Shown in pieces: positions 53,801-61,136 of a stretch of DNA of 64,000 bases (position 1 is its first letter; every line of letters starts with the position of its first letter). Source of the stretch: Blautia sp. An249 (GTDB lineage Bacteria > Bacillota > Clostridia > Lachnospirales > Lachnospiraceae); the NCBI RefSeq assembly GCF_002159835.1, contig NZ_NFJL01000001.1, positions 372,001-436,000 of the forward strand, read 5' to 3'. A program made the translations under genes and the position numbers. The notes below the pieces were generated by a model. That model was not told the DNA's origin. It saw only the letters and a program-made list of their open reading frames with translations, and ran no database searches.

Positions 53801-55786
53801 ATTGACGGCGTGAAATACGGCGAGGACCCCGAAGGCGGTGAGGACCTTACCCTGGAGGGCGCGCTGATCGGCCTGTTTGCTCCCGGCACGGAAGAATTTA
53901 CCGAGGAAAATGCCCTGCTGGTGACGACTTCCGGGGAAAACGGAGCCTTCTCCTTTGAGGACGTGCCTTTCGGCCATTGGATCATCAAGGAGATTGCCAG
54001 CCCTTCGGCCCTGTACTCCATCAGCCCGGAACAGCACCATGTCTATATCGGCACCGATGGGCAGGCCGTTGAAATCGAGATTGACAATACCCTGATCCAC
54101 GGTACGGTGCAGATTATCAAGACCGAGGCTGTGGACGAATTGAAGTCTATCCAGGAGAACGGGGAAAACACTTCTGAAAGTGAGGCTGGTGAGACGGCAG
54201 AAAGCGCCGATGATGATACCGGCGAGGACACTGCGGACAATCCATTCCTCCACCGGCTGCCCGGCGCTGTCTTTGAGCTTTACGAGGACACCAACGGCGA
54301 TAAGGCATTTGATGAAGGCGACGCCCTGATCGGGGAACTGACGGAAACCGATGAAGGGTTCCATGAAATGAGCGGCCTTTTGGCGAAGGGCTATTTTATC
54401 AAAGAGAAAACTGCCCCGGAAGGCCACAAGCTGGACCCCAACGCCTACTATTTTGAGATCACCACGGACGGGCAGGTTGTCGTTGTGGAAAATGGTGAGG
54501 CTGGCCGCGGATTTGTGAATGAGGCTTACCGCGGCAACCTGAAAATCACGAAGGATTCCAGCGATGGCCGCAAGGACGGCTTTGCCTTTGAGGTGAAAAG
54601 TGAGGATGGCACTTACTGCGAGACTTTCACAAGCCCGGAGAATGGTATCATCCTGATCGAAGGGCTGCGCGTGGGCAAATACACTGTGACCGAGGTGAAA
54701 AATAAGGCCAGCGAGGACTATATCATCCCGGATGGGGCCACGGTGGAGATCAAGGCCGATGAAACCGCCGAGGTGAACTTCTTCAATGAAAAGCCGGAGG
54801 AAGAAACCCCGGAAACGCCGGAAACGCCGGAAACCCCGGATAGCTCGGCAACGCCTTCCAATCCTTCTAAGCCGGTCCCGCAGACAGGCGATGATTATAA
54901 CCTGTATATCTGGATCGGCGTGTTGGGCGCGGCGGTGATCGGCAGCGGTGTTGCCCTTTTTCTGTGCGCTTACAAGAAAAAGGGACAGAAGGCCAGCCCC
55001 GGACGCCGCAAAGCGGCAGCCGGCGTGCTTCTGATCTGCATTGCCATGACGGTAGGCAGCGGCTTTATGCTGGCGCGGGAGATCGGCCAGTACAAGGAAA
55101 GCGCCGATACCTATGCAGGTCTTTCGGAATATGTCACCCCGGCTGAAACGGATGGGGAAAATGGGAACGCGGAGGCGCCGGAGGAAACCGGCGCTTCCTC
55201 CGTTTCTCTGCCCACGGTGGACTTTGAAAGCCTGCTGGCCCAGGGGCCGGATGTCAAGGCATGGCTGGAGCTTCCCGGCACGGTCATTCAGTACCCGGTA
55301 ACGCAGGGCGAGGATAACAGCTACTACCTGAAACACCTGTATGACGGTACGGCAAACAAGGTGGGCTGTCTGTTCATCGACTATGAAAACGCGGAGGATT
55401 TTTCCGACAACAACACGATCATCTATGGGCACAACATGCGGGACGGCTCCATGTTCTCCACGCTGGTGGAATACAAAGCGCAGGCTTATTATGACGAACA
55501 TCCGGAAATGTACCTGGTAACGCCGGAAGGCGGTTATGTGGTCGAGGTGTTTTCCGCATTTGTGGCAAGCCCGGAGGAATCCGGCAGCGAAACTTCTCCC
55601 TGGGCGCTGGAATGGAAAGACAGCGGCGCTTATACGACCTGGCTTTCCGCAATGCAGGAGCGTTCTGTGATCGAAACGGGCGTCTCCGTCACTTCCAGCG
55701 ACAAGGTGCTGACCCTTTCCACCTGCACCAATGGCGGCGCTGACCGCTTTATCGTCATGGGCAGGCTGGTAGATGTAACTGAATAA
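50810..55786 (+). CDS. Thioester/SpaA-repeat adhesin fused to a class B sortase
   Basis: 1658 residues. Signal peptide about 1-35; thioester domain with Cys102 (VYCVESG) and Gln167 (MATQIILWEYQQ) that could bond covalently to host or partner surfaces; then seven or more SpaA/Cna-B repeats (for example GLLYLGRYRLEERQAPEGMV, GLLAKGYFIKEKTAPEGHKL), an EETPETPETPETPD linker, the sorting motif VPQTG at 1356-1360 and a membrane helix. Instead of ending there, the frame crosses a basic cytoplasmic loop (KKKGQKASPGRRK) to a second helix and a sortase B domain with His1541 (IIYGHNM), Cys1639 (LTLSTCTNGG) and Arg1646. It would be a self-anchoring adhesin. Confidence 0.88.
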   Translation: MEKTKTCRRGLKRLLAFLLSALCLLGLLPMSAFAMEPGQTASSWLGDQYVGSDGQHYYSPAPYTYLVYNSDGTMDVRTSSGGSAYRHYMLTVSDGTSHQVYCVESGIPYNTSDNTYTSESGTNSQYLNLLPAEARRGITLTAIYGWKPGASLPVSGINEDDYKMATQIILWEYQQQLRSDPYSRHGNGHASADQYYSVIAGRPAEKAYNWILEQVASHSTVPSFTSSSKDGAPELELKWDSEQRVYTLTVTDTNNLGIDLDLLSGSGVSVTRNGNQYTFTSKDMIMDPVTFEFRKDIPVANDMLIWGRPGYQTMMTGASDPVSFFVKIKTETYGTAKLVKTSEDGIVSGISFNISGTDLLGNEINENVTTGENGQIEKELLPGTYLVTEIPVDRYVTPASQYVTIESGQTSTVHFSNILKKFRVHVVKSDADTGTAQGDATLAGATYGIYNNGELVDTYTTDADGSFMTRYYVCGDAWTIREISPSTGYLLNETVYEVGASPSLYEIELNTAESQVTETVIYGNIQLVKHTDETDPDVPEDENTEEPNEGVVERPEEGAVFEIYLKAAGSYDNAKESERDLLTTDSDGFAASKQLPYGHYTVHQVAGEDGKGFVPDFTVFISSNGETYSYILNNRTITARLKVEKCDAETGNIIPMTGTGFKIKDLSTGEFITQDVYYPNPETLDTFYVSDEGWLMLPEPLPVGDYELHEVAAPYGYVLSNEPVPFTIDGSEATVTVTQYNMPQKGQLTITKTGEVFASVQENDGLYQPVYEVQGLPGAVYDVIADEDIYTGDGTLRAAKDTVVETLTTGEDGTAQSGLLYLGRYRLEERQAPEGMVLDPTPIYTELTYAGQEVEITQAAIGLYDERQKVEIDLLKSLETDETFGIGLGEEYKDISFGLYASEDLTALDGSVIPAGGLLEVVAVAPVEDAPGQYSAVFASDLPFGSFYVQERTTNEAFVLSDQQYPVVFAYAGQETALVTIAVNDGEAISNEMIRGRIDGVKYGEDPEGGEDLTLEGALIGLFAPGTEEFTEENALLVTTSGENGAFSFEDVPFGHWIIKEIASPSALYSISPEQHHVYIGTDGQAVEIEIDNTLIHGTVQIIKTEAVDELKSIQENGENTSESEAGETAESADDDTGEDTADNPFLHRLPGAVFELYEDTNGDKAFDEGDALIGELTETDEGFHEMSGLLAKGYFIKEKTAPEGHKLDPNAYYFEITTDGQVVVVENGEAGRGFVNEAYRGNLKITKDSSDGRKDGFAFEVKSEDGTYCETFTSPENGIILIEGLRVGKYTVTEVKNKASEDYIIPDGATVEIKADETAEVNFFNEKPEEETPETPETPETPDSSATPSNPSKPVPQTGDDYNLYIWIGVLGAAVIGSGVALFLCAYKKKGQKASPGRRKAAAGVLLICIAMTVGSGFMLAREIGQYKESADTYAGLSEYVTPAETDGENGNAEAPEETGASSVSLPTVDFESLLAQGPDVKAWLELPGTVIQYPVTQGEDNSYYLKHLYDGTANKVGCLFIDYENAEDFSDNNTIIYGHNMRDGSMFSTLVEYKAQAYYDEHPEMYLVTPEGGYVVEVFSAFVASPEESGSETSPWALEWKDSGAYTTWLSAMQERSVIETGVSVTSSDKVLTLSTCTNGGADRFIVMGRLVDVTE

Positions 55787-55855
55787 CAATTTTTCATAAG
55801 ATGGCGCGGGATGCCAGATGCTCCCGCGCCTATCTCTATATATGGAGGATTTGCA

Positions 55856-56338
55856 ATGGTAAATAACATTGTTCCTATTCCCGGATATGTCCATCTCTAC
55901 CGCTCCATGCTGCGGTTTTACGATATGCCCAGCGCGGAGCTGAAAGAAATGCTCTATCTTCTGAATACCGCCAACCTGGACAGCTATGGCTTCCACCACC
56001 CGGAGGCGTATGTGGTCGAGAGCGGCCCGGTAGCTTTCTGCGGCTGGCTGGATCATCGGTATGCCCGCCCTTACCGGACGGAAGTGCAGCTTTATAAATC
56101 CCTGCTGGCCCTGAAACGCAGCATTGACCGGGATTGCATTGTCACCTCCCAGCGAGAGGCCCTTCAAATGCTCCGGTGCGTGATCTCCAATCTGGAATAC
56201 CGCTTTTATAAAGCTTACAACATGGAATTTGAGGATAAGCGCACAGTGTATTCCGAGTGTGCCTTCCGGCTGATCCCGCATGAGGATGAACCCAGCGTGT
56301 GCCTGATGCGCGATTGGGTGTACCTGCCTACGGCGTAA
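55856..56338 (+). CDS. Conserved ICE protein of unknown function
   Basis: 160 residues from ATG 55856 behind ATGGAGGA. NIVPIPGYVHLYRSMLRFYD, then PSAELKEMLYLLNTANLDSY and AYVVESGPVAFCGWLDHRYA; soluble, no motif recognised. A partial, diverged copy of its 3' end occurs at 56479. It closes the transfer operon. Confidence 0.6.
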   Translation: MVNNIVPIPGYVHLYRSMLRFYDMPSAELKEMLYLLNTANLDSYGFHHPEAYVVESGPVAFCGWLDHRYARPYRTEVQLYKSLLALKRSIDRDCIVTSQREALQMLRCVISNLEYRFYKAYNMEFEDKRTVYSECAFRLIPHEDEPSVCLMRDWVYLPTA

Positions 56339-56360
56339 AATATGTGCTTTGCTTCTTTTT

Positions 56361-56411
56361 TCTAACCATCAATCTAACCACCTGCTAACAACGATGGTTA
56401 GATTGGTTAGA
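56361..56411. repeat. Inverted repeat downstream of the transfer operon
   Basis: TCTAACCATCAATCTAACCA pairs with TGGTTAGATTGGTTAGA, a 16-17 bp stem with a two-base bulge and a loop of about 14. No T tract follows, so it may be a protein site or a processing hairpin rather than a terminator. A second inverted repeat, GGCTAAAC / GTTTAGCC, is at about 56440-56471. Confidence 0.55.
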
Positions 56412-56478
56412 ATAGCCGCTTGAATTGCGGCAAATATTATGGCTAAACCAAAATCACAATTTAGTTTAGCCAGAGATT

Positions 56479-56598
56479 TCATTGACAATGAGGATAATCG
56501 CACGGTGTATTCTAAGTGCGCTTTCTGGCTGCTCCCGTGGGAGGCCAAACCCGGTGTGCGCCTGATGCACGATTGGATTTATCTGCTGACTGTATAAA
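56479..56598 (+). pseudogene. Diverged remnant of the 55856 gene's 3' end
   Basis: Frame FIDNEDNRTVYSKCAFWLLP then WEAKPGVRLMHDWIYLLTV and stop aligns with the last 40 residues of the 55856 gene (FEDKRTVYSECAFRLIPHED, CLMRDWVYLPTA). No start or upstream homology is left. Confidence 0.7.
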
Positions 56599-56699
56599 AC
56601 ACAACGAATACTGTATGGAAGCCGTTACATGATATTTTTTGATTTGTCCCGAATGTTATACGGCACCGCAATTTCGATAGGGTCCTTATGGTGTTATTT

Positions 56700-56717
56700 A
56701 TCGGTTCAATCGTGTCA
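56700..56717 (-). repeat. Distal operator-like copy
   Basis: ATCGGTTCAATCGTGTCA, the exact reverse complement of 56875-56892 inside the AlbA_2 gene promoter, 157 bases away. The pair could support repressor-mediated DNA looping. Confidence 0.55.
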
Positions 56718-56836
56718 CTGCCTGGTTAGAAAACTGAATAGAAACGATTGGATATGACAATATTATGAGCGGAAAAGCACCTTTCTGTGTTAAAAGACTG
56801 CTGCAATGCACCCGTTTTTGTGAACCTCATAAAAGT

Positions 56837-56902
56837 ATCGGTTCATAATCGGTTCATAATCGGTTCAGGCTCGTTGACACGATTGAACCGATTTGCTATA
56901 AT
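56837..56902 (+). promoter_or_regulatory. Promoter and operator array of the AlbA_2 gene
   Basis: Three tandem 11-bp units, ATCGGTTCATA (56837, 56848) and ATCGGTTCAGG (56859), lead into a perfect promoter TTGACA (56874-56879), 17-base spacer, TATAAT (56897-56902). The spacer holds the inverted unit TTGAACCGAT. All copies share CGGTTCA, so a repressor, perhaps the gene's own HTH, could cover the promoter. Confidence 0.75.
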
Positions 56903-56935
56903 AGGAGCGTTAATATGAATGAAGGAGATGGCAGT

Positions 56936-58282
56936 ATGCTTTTTCGGGAAAGTGAGACCATAGAACTGAAAGAAGTTGTTGTGGACGAAATCAAAAAAGA
57001 GATCATTGCTTTTGCTAACTGTGACGGTGGAAAACTGTATATTGGCGTCCAGGATGACGGCACGGTAGTCGGAGTGGATGACCCGGACGGTGTATCTTTG
57101 CAAATCAGCAATATGGTACGGGATGCCATCAAACCGGATGTAACAATGTTCGTGCATTATAAGACGATTGAAGAAAATGGAAAAGACATTGTTGCTGTAG
57201 ATATTCAGCGCGGAACGGACCGGCCTTATTATCTTGCCAAAAAAGGGATGCGGCCAGAAGGCGTCTATGTCAGGCAGGGTTATTCTTCGGTTCCTGCTAC
57301 GGATACGGCAATCCGCCGTATGATTAAAGAAACGGATGGGGACCGCTTTGAAGCCATGCGCTCTCTGAACCAGGAACTCACATTTGAAGCTGCGAAAAAA
57401 GAATTTGACCTTCGGAATGTAGAATTTGGTCCGCAGCAAATGCGTACTTTGAAGCTGGTCGATCAGGATAACCTTTATAGCAACTTAGGGCTGCTTCTGT
57501 CCGACCAATGCGTCCATACGATTAAGGTCGCAGTTTTTCAGGGGACAGACCAGACGGTATTTAAGGACCGCCGGGAATTTAGCGGGTCGCTGCTGCGCCA
57601 GATGAACGAAGTGTATGATTTTATTGACTTCCGCAATCAGACCCGTGCAACCATAGAAAAACTGCTAAGGATTGATGTCCGGGATTACCCTGAAATCGCT
57701 GTCCGGGAAGCATTGCTGAATCTGTTGGTCCACCGGGATTATTCCTTTAGTGCCAGCGCACTTATCAGTATTTATGCGGACAGGATTGAATTTGTGTCCA
57801 TTGGCGGCTTGATGCCGGGAATTGACCTGGAAGATATTATGGTAGGTATTTCCGTATGCCGGAACCAGGACCTTGCGAATGTGTTTTATCGTTTACATTT
57901 GATTGAGGCTTATGGTACCGGAATGGGAAAAATTATGAAGGCATACGAAGGCATGGTGGAAAAGCCTGTGATTGAAACCACAAAAAACGCCTTTAAGATC
58001 ATACTGCCGAATATTAACGCCAAATATGAAAAAGGCGCTGAATCTGTGCTTCCAGCAGAGCCATCCGCACATACTCCTGTTGGCACGCCATTAAGTGCCG
58101 GAGAAGAAAAAGTGTTGGAATATGCCCGGACACATGGTGCTGTTACAAGAAATGAAGTCATGGGACTGCTCGAAGTGAGTATCTCTACTGCTGCCAGAGT
58201 CCTGAAAAAGCTGGTAAAAAGCAATCTGCTAAAGCAGAATGGAAAAGGCAGAAACACCAACTATACCATTATAAATAAATAA
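56936..58282 (+). CDS. AlbA_2 / HATPase_c_4 transcriptional regulator-like protein
   Basis: 448 residues. N-terminal Schlafen-type AlbA_2 domain (ESETIELKEVVVDEIKKEII, then GGKLYIGVQDDGTVVGVDDP), a central ATPase-like domain (PEIAVREALLNLLVHRDYSF, IEFVSIGGLMPG, YGTGMGKIMKAYEG) and a C-terminal winged helix (NEVMGLLEVSISTAARVLKK). ATG 56936 is preferred because AAGGAG stands 8 bases before it; the ATG at 56915 would start almost at the transcription start and its AGGAG lies upstream of that. Likely regulatory or defensive role in the element; unproven. Confidence 0.78.
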   Translation: MLFRESETIELKEVVVDEIKKEIIAFANCDGGKLYIGVQDDGTVVGVDDPDGVSLQISNMVRDAIKPDVTMFVHYKTIEENGKDIVAVDIQRGTDRPYYLAKKGMRPEGVYVRQGYSSVPATDTAIRRMIKETDGDRFEAMRSLNQELTFEAAKKEFDLRNVEFGPQQMRTLKLVDQDNLYSNLGLLLSDQCVHTIKVAVFQGTDQTVFKDRREFSGSLLRQMNEVYDFIDFRNQTRATIEKLLRIDVRDYPEIAVREALLNLLVHRDYSFSASALISIYADRIEFVSIGGLMPGIDLEDIMVGISVCRNQDLANVFYRLHLIEAYGTGMGKIMKAYEGMVEKPVIETTKNAFKIILPNINAKYEKGAESVLPAEPSAHTPVGTPLSAGEEKVLEYARTHGAVTRNEVMGLLEVSISTAARVLKKLVKSNLLKQNGKGRNTNYTIINK

Positions 58283-58346
58283 ACGATATACCTCACAGCC
58301 GATTGGAAAAATCCAGTCGGCTGTTTTTAGTTAGGAGGGATGCTAT

Positions 58347-58673
58347 ATTACACAAACAGAAGTCAACGCCGTATTTGACGAGCAGGTGAGGCTCTGTGCC
58401 GACACGCTGCAGAAGAAAACCAAGGAATATACTGGAGATGATACGGACCGGCTGGGAGCATTTAAGTCGGCTGCGGCTTTGCAGCACACAACGCCCCAGC
58501 GGGCACTCGCCGGTATGATGGCAAAGCACATCATCTCCATTTATGATATGTGCTTTACGGACCGAAAAACTTTTGAGCTGGCTGTCTGGGAGGAAAAGAT
58601 CACCGACAGCCTTAACTATCTGTTTTTACTAAAAGCTGTGATAAAGGAGGAATTGGAATATCAATCAGATTGA
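58347..58673 (+). CDS. MazG/DUF1599-like small helical protein
   Basis: About 108 residues: FDEQVRLCADTLQKKTKEYT, GAFKSAAALQHTTPQRALAG, MMAKHIISIYDMC and EEKITDSLNYLFLLKAVIKE. The all-helical, acidic and DxxNY pattern recalls MazG-like pyrophosphatases and DUF1599 (nucleotide-modification-associated) proteins, not a sure match. The best ribosome site (AGGAGGG, 58333-58339) is properly spaced only for an ATT at 58347; the next in-frame start is GTG 58386 inside the conserved part. Confidence 0.5.
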   Translation: MTQTEVNAVFDEQVRLCADTLQKKTKEYTGDDTDRLGAFKSAAALQHTTPQRALAGMMAKHIISIYDMCFTDRKTFELAVWEEKITDSLNYLFLLKAVIKEELEYQSD

Positions 58674-59427
58674 AACTAAAATTTTGAACTGCACCGCAGT
58701 ACAGGAAGCCGAAAAAAACATGGTGTTTGCGGCGAGGCTCACGCAGCGGGGTCATGCGATCCATTCCATGGATGACCTTCTGGCCCTTTATGAGAAAGCC
58801 TATACTGCCGATACGGTCAAACGGATCGCCTCTCTGCCGCACCCCGCCGTACAGAAGTTTTCGGTTATCACGGTGGCGGTTGTGGGTGCCAGCAGGCGTT
58901 TCCTGGCGCAGATCACCCGGCACCAAAACGAGGTCAAGTTTATCAGCGCCTCTTTGCAGTACAGCAATTATGCGGGGCAGGCCGATTTTGTGGTGCCTTA
59001 TGAGATCCTGACGGCAAGCCAGTGGGTGCATGACTTCTACCTGAAAAAGTGCCGGGCTGCCATGGAGCATTACGCGGATATAGGCGCCTGCGGGATTTCC
59101 AGGGATGCCGCGGGGTACCTTGCCCCGCAGAGCCTCCGCAATGTGCTGATAATCAGCGCCACGCCTTACCAGTGGAAGCACATGATCGGCCAGCGGACTT
59201 GCCGCCGCAATACGGATGAAACACGCTTTGTCCTGCTGAAGATATGGGCGGATCTGTATGCGCTGGACCCGGAACTGTTCAGCCCGGAGCTTACCGGCCC
59301 CTTCTGCCAGCGGGAGGGCTGCCGGGAAAAAGATATGTCCTGCGGCTGCCCATGCGAAAAAGGGGCGTTGCCTCTTGCCCTGCTGCGCCAGGACTATCCC
59401 GCAGCACTGGAAGGAGGCGGCCAGTGA
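58660..59427 (+). CDS. Divergent ThyX-like flavin thymidylate synthase
   Basis: About 255 residues. RRFLAQITRHQNEVKFISAS followed by LQYSNYAGQADFV aligns with the ThyX region RHRx7S...RYS, but the third residue is Gln, the spacing is one longer, and Q replaces the Arg before Y. The later PYQWKHMIGQRTCRRNTDET matches the C-terminal substrate region. It may methylate dUMP or a modified nucleotide. The start is uncertain: AAGGAGG (58644-58650) is spaced for an ATC at 58660; TTG 58684 is the first usual start. It has a Cys-rich tail (CQREGCREKDMSCGCPCEK). The stop overlaps the dUTPase start. Confidence 0.65.
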   Translation: MNQIETKILNCTAVQEAEKNMVFAARLTQRGHAIHSMDDLLALYEKAYTADTVKRIASLPHPAVQKFSVITVAVVGASRRFLAQITRHQNEVKFISASLQYSNYAGQADFVVPYEILTASQWVHDFYLKKCRAAMEHYADIGACGISRDAAGYLAPQSLRNVLIISATPYQWKHMIGQRTCRRNTDETRFVLLKIWADLYALDPELFSPELTGPFCQREGCREKDMSCGCPCEKGALPLALLRQDYPAALEGGGQ

Positions 59428-59837
59428 AAATCAAGATCATTGATTTTGGGCTGCCGGAGAACCACCGTCCCCTCCGTTCCCACGCCAATGACGCCGGGGC
59501 GGATGTCTATATGCCCTTTGACTGTACTCTGGAGCCTGGCGGGATTGCTAAAATTCCGCTGGGCTTTGGCCTGGAGGTGCCGGACGGTTATGCCGCCTAT
59601 GTGTTTCCCAGGAGCAGCCTGGCTGCAAAAGGGGTGGTCTGCGAGCTGCCCCCTGTGGATTCCGGCTACCGGGGCGAGATCCACGCCATTGTCAGCAATG
59701 TGGGAAATGATGCTCAAATGCTTGCGAAAGATTCCAGGATCGGACAGCTTATCATCATGCCTGTGGTAATCGCGGACTTTGTGAATGACATGGGTGGACA
59801 ACGCGGCGCGGGCGCTTTTGGCAGCACGGGGAAATAA
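59424..59837 (+). CDS. dut: dUTP diphosphatase
   Basis: 137 residues from GTG 59424. All trimeric dUTPase motifs are present: SHANDAGADVYMP (motif 1), PRSSLAAKG (2), VDSGYRGEIHAIVSN (3), RIGQLIIMPV (4) and the C-terminal RGAGAFGSTGK (5). It hydrolyses dUTP to dUMP, feeding a thymidylate synthase such as the adjacent ThyX-like protein and keeping uracil out of DNA. Confidence 0.92.
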   Translation: MKIKIIDFGLPENHRPLRSHANDAGADVYMPFDCTLEPGGIAKIPLGFGLEVPDGYAAYVFPRSSLAAKGVVCELPPVDSGYRGEIHAIVSNVGNDAQMLAKDSRIGQLIIMPVVIADFVNDMGGQRGAGAFGSTGK

Positions 59838-59981
59838 CTTTTGGCTTTGTATAAATATTTTCTGTGTGGATAATTTAAAAATAGGGCGCAGGTACTATAC
59901 AGATGTAACCAATCCTATATAATATTGGTTATATCCGGGAGCAAAATACGATTTTAAACCGTTTTATTCCTTGCAAAGAAT

Positions 59982-60029
59982 AGAAAGTGGCCAGCCTCCC
60001 TTTTATGTGACTGACCACTTCTATTTTTT
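59982..60029 (+). terminator. Convergent terminator between dut and the XRE gene
   Basis: AGAAAGTGGCCAG / CTGACCACTTCT stem followed by ATTTTTT; its right arm overlaps the XRE gene stop, so it can serve both strands. Confidence 0.65.
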
Positions 60030-60338
60030 GCTATTCAGTTCTTTCATAATGCCGAGGATGTAAGACATTGTTTTGGAATCCAGCTTCTTTGCTTCTGTGA
60101 TAAATTCCTTTAAAGCGGCGGGATTCGGATTGCCTTCATCGAAAAATTCCTGTGGTGTTACGCCCAGGTATTCACAGATATAAAAGAAGGACTGCATAGA
60201 AGGAAGCGTTTTCTTGTTCTCCACGTTGTTGATATAGTTGTTGGCCTGTCCAAGCGACAGCGACATATCCCGTGCTGAAACACCCTTCTGCATCCTCAGT
60301 TTTGCCAGCCTTTCCGGGACAAAATCTTCGTACACCAT
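60021..60338 (-). CDS. XRE-family transcriptional regulator
   Basis: 105 residues from ATG 60338 (GGGAGGTG just upstream). N-terminal helix-turn-helix: RLAKLRMQKGVSARDMSLSL then GQANNYINNVENKKTLPSMQ, followed by YICEYLGVTPQEFFDEG and a helical tail. Divergent from the SLOG gene, whose promoter region contains two CGCTAAATG repeats 31 bases apart, the likely binding sites. Confidence 0.85.
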   Translation of the reverse strand: MVYEDFVPERLAKLRMQKGVSARDMSLSLGQANNYINNVENKKTLPSMQSFFYICEYLGVTPQEFFDEGNPNPAALKEFITEAKKLDSKTMSYILGIMKELNSKK

Positions 60339-60412
60339 AGTCACCTCCCATTCTGTAATAGATTGTACCTTACAGGCTGGCTCTATTCGCTAAATGAAAA
60401 GGGGTATTTCTG

Positions 60413-60441
60413 TTGACACGCTAAATGTAACCTATTAAAAT
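60413..60441 (+). promoter_or_regulatory. Promoter of the SLOG gene with operator-like repeats
   Basis: TTGACA (60413-60418), 17-base spacer, TAAAAT (60436-60441). CGCTAAATG occurs at 60388-60396 and again inside the spacer at 60419-60427; the divergent XRE protein is the obvious candidate to bind. Confidence 0.7.
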
Positions 60442-60488
60442 AAGAGGTATGGTAGTTTTCAACTATCATCTGAAAGGGAGGCTGCAAT

Positions 60489-61016
60489 ATGAAAGAAAAA
60501 GTATGCGGAGTAACCGGACACCGGGAAATCCCCGCTGAATATATGGAACAGGCAGAGCAAGGTCTGCTGCGCGAAATTGAAAAAGCCATCGCAGACGGCT
60601 ATACCTACTTTATTTCCGGTTTTGCTGACGGTGCAGATCAGCTATTTGCCGGGATTGTTCTGGAAAAAGCCAAAGAAAATCCGGTATTGCACCTGGAGGC
60701 AGCGATTCCGTACCGCAACCGCTATAAGCGGCTGATGGAGGACGAGCGGACCAGGGGCATGCTGGAGGCATGTACGAAGGTCGAAGTTATCAGCGAAGAA
60801 TGGGCTTCCAATGTCTATATGAAGCGCAACCGCTATATGGTAGGCCAGGCTGATCGGGTAATCGCTGTCTATGATGGACGGGAAAAAGGTGGCACGGTGT
60901 CCACGATCCGCATGGTTCACGCCCAGCGTAAAGAAATGCGGGAGGTCCCTGTGGGGTCTTATCTTCCTGAAAGCATGATAAATCTTGGATATTTCAGGAA
61001 CGCTTCGGGTAGATAA
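60489..61016 (+). CDS. SLOG-family (DUF1273-like) nucleotide-binding protein
   Basis: 175 residues. Starts KEKVCGVTGHREIPAEYMEQ, then YTYFISGFADGADQLFAGIV, LEAAIPYRNRYKRL and SNVYMKRNRYMVGQADRVIA, the pattern of DUF1273/YpsA-like Rossmann proteins of the SLOG superfamily, which are thought to bind nucleotide derivatives. ICE copies are common and may sense or cleave nucleotides. Its 3' end is duplicated at 63769. Confidence 0.75.
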   Translation: MKEKVCGVTGHREIPAEYMEQAEQGLLREIEKAIADGYTYFISGFADGADQLFAGIVLEKAKENPVLHLEAAIPYRNRYKRLMEDERTRGMLEACTKVEVISEEWASNVYMKRNRYMVGQADRVIAVYDGREKGGTVSTIRMVHAQRKEMREVPVGSYLPESMINLGYFRNASGR

Positions 61017-61039
61017 GGATTTGCTTGTGTGGTAAAATA
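60891..61039 (+). repeat. 149-bp direct repeat, copy 1 (SLOG gene 3' end)
   Basis: Aligned without gaps to 63769-63917 with about ten mismatches by eye. It covers the last 42 codons of the SLOG gene and the bases after it. Confidence 0.85.
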
Positions 61040-61136
61040 GTGGGTGTATAATGGGTAAATCGCCATTCGTGTAGACATTGTTGAGTTATAATGACGTCTT
61101 TAGTTAGTAGAGCATCTTTACAGGGAAGGATTGGAT

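Noticed and set aside
54871..55020. Adhesin-sortase fusion as a sequencing frameshift
   Set aside because: Both helices and the linker between them are in one clean frame with no homopolymer run; the other frames have no sensible continuation. Kept as a real fusion, with re-sequencing suggested.
53267..56281. 1004-codon open frame on the minus strand under the adhesin
   Set aside because: A long shadow frame caused by third-position GC bias in the repetitive adhesin gene; the plus-strand product has clear domains.
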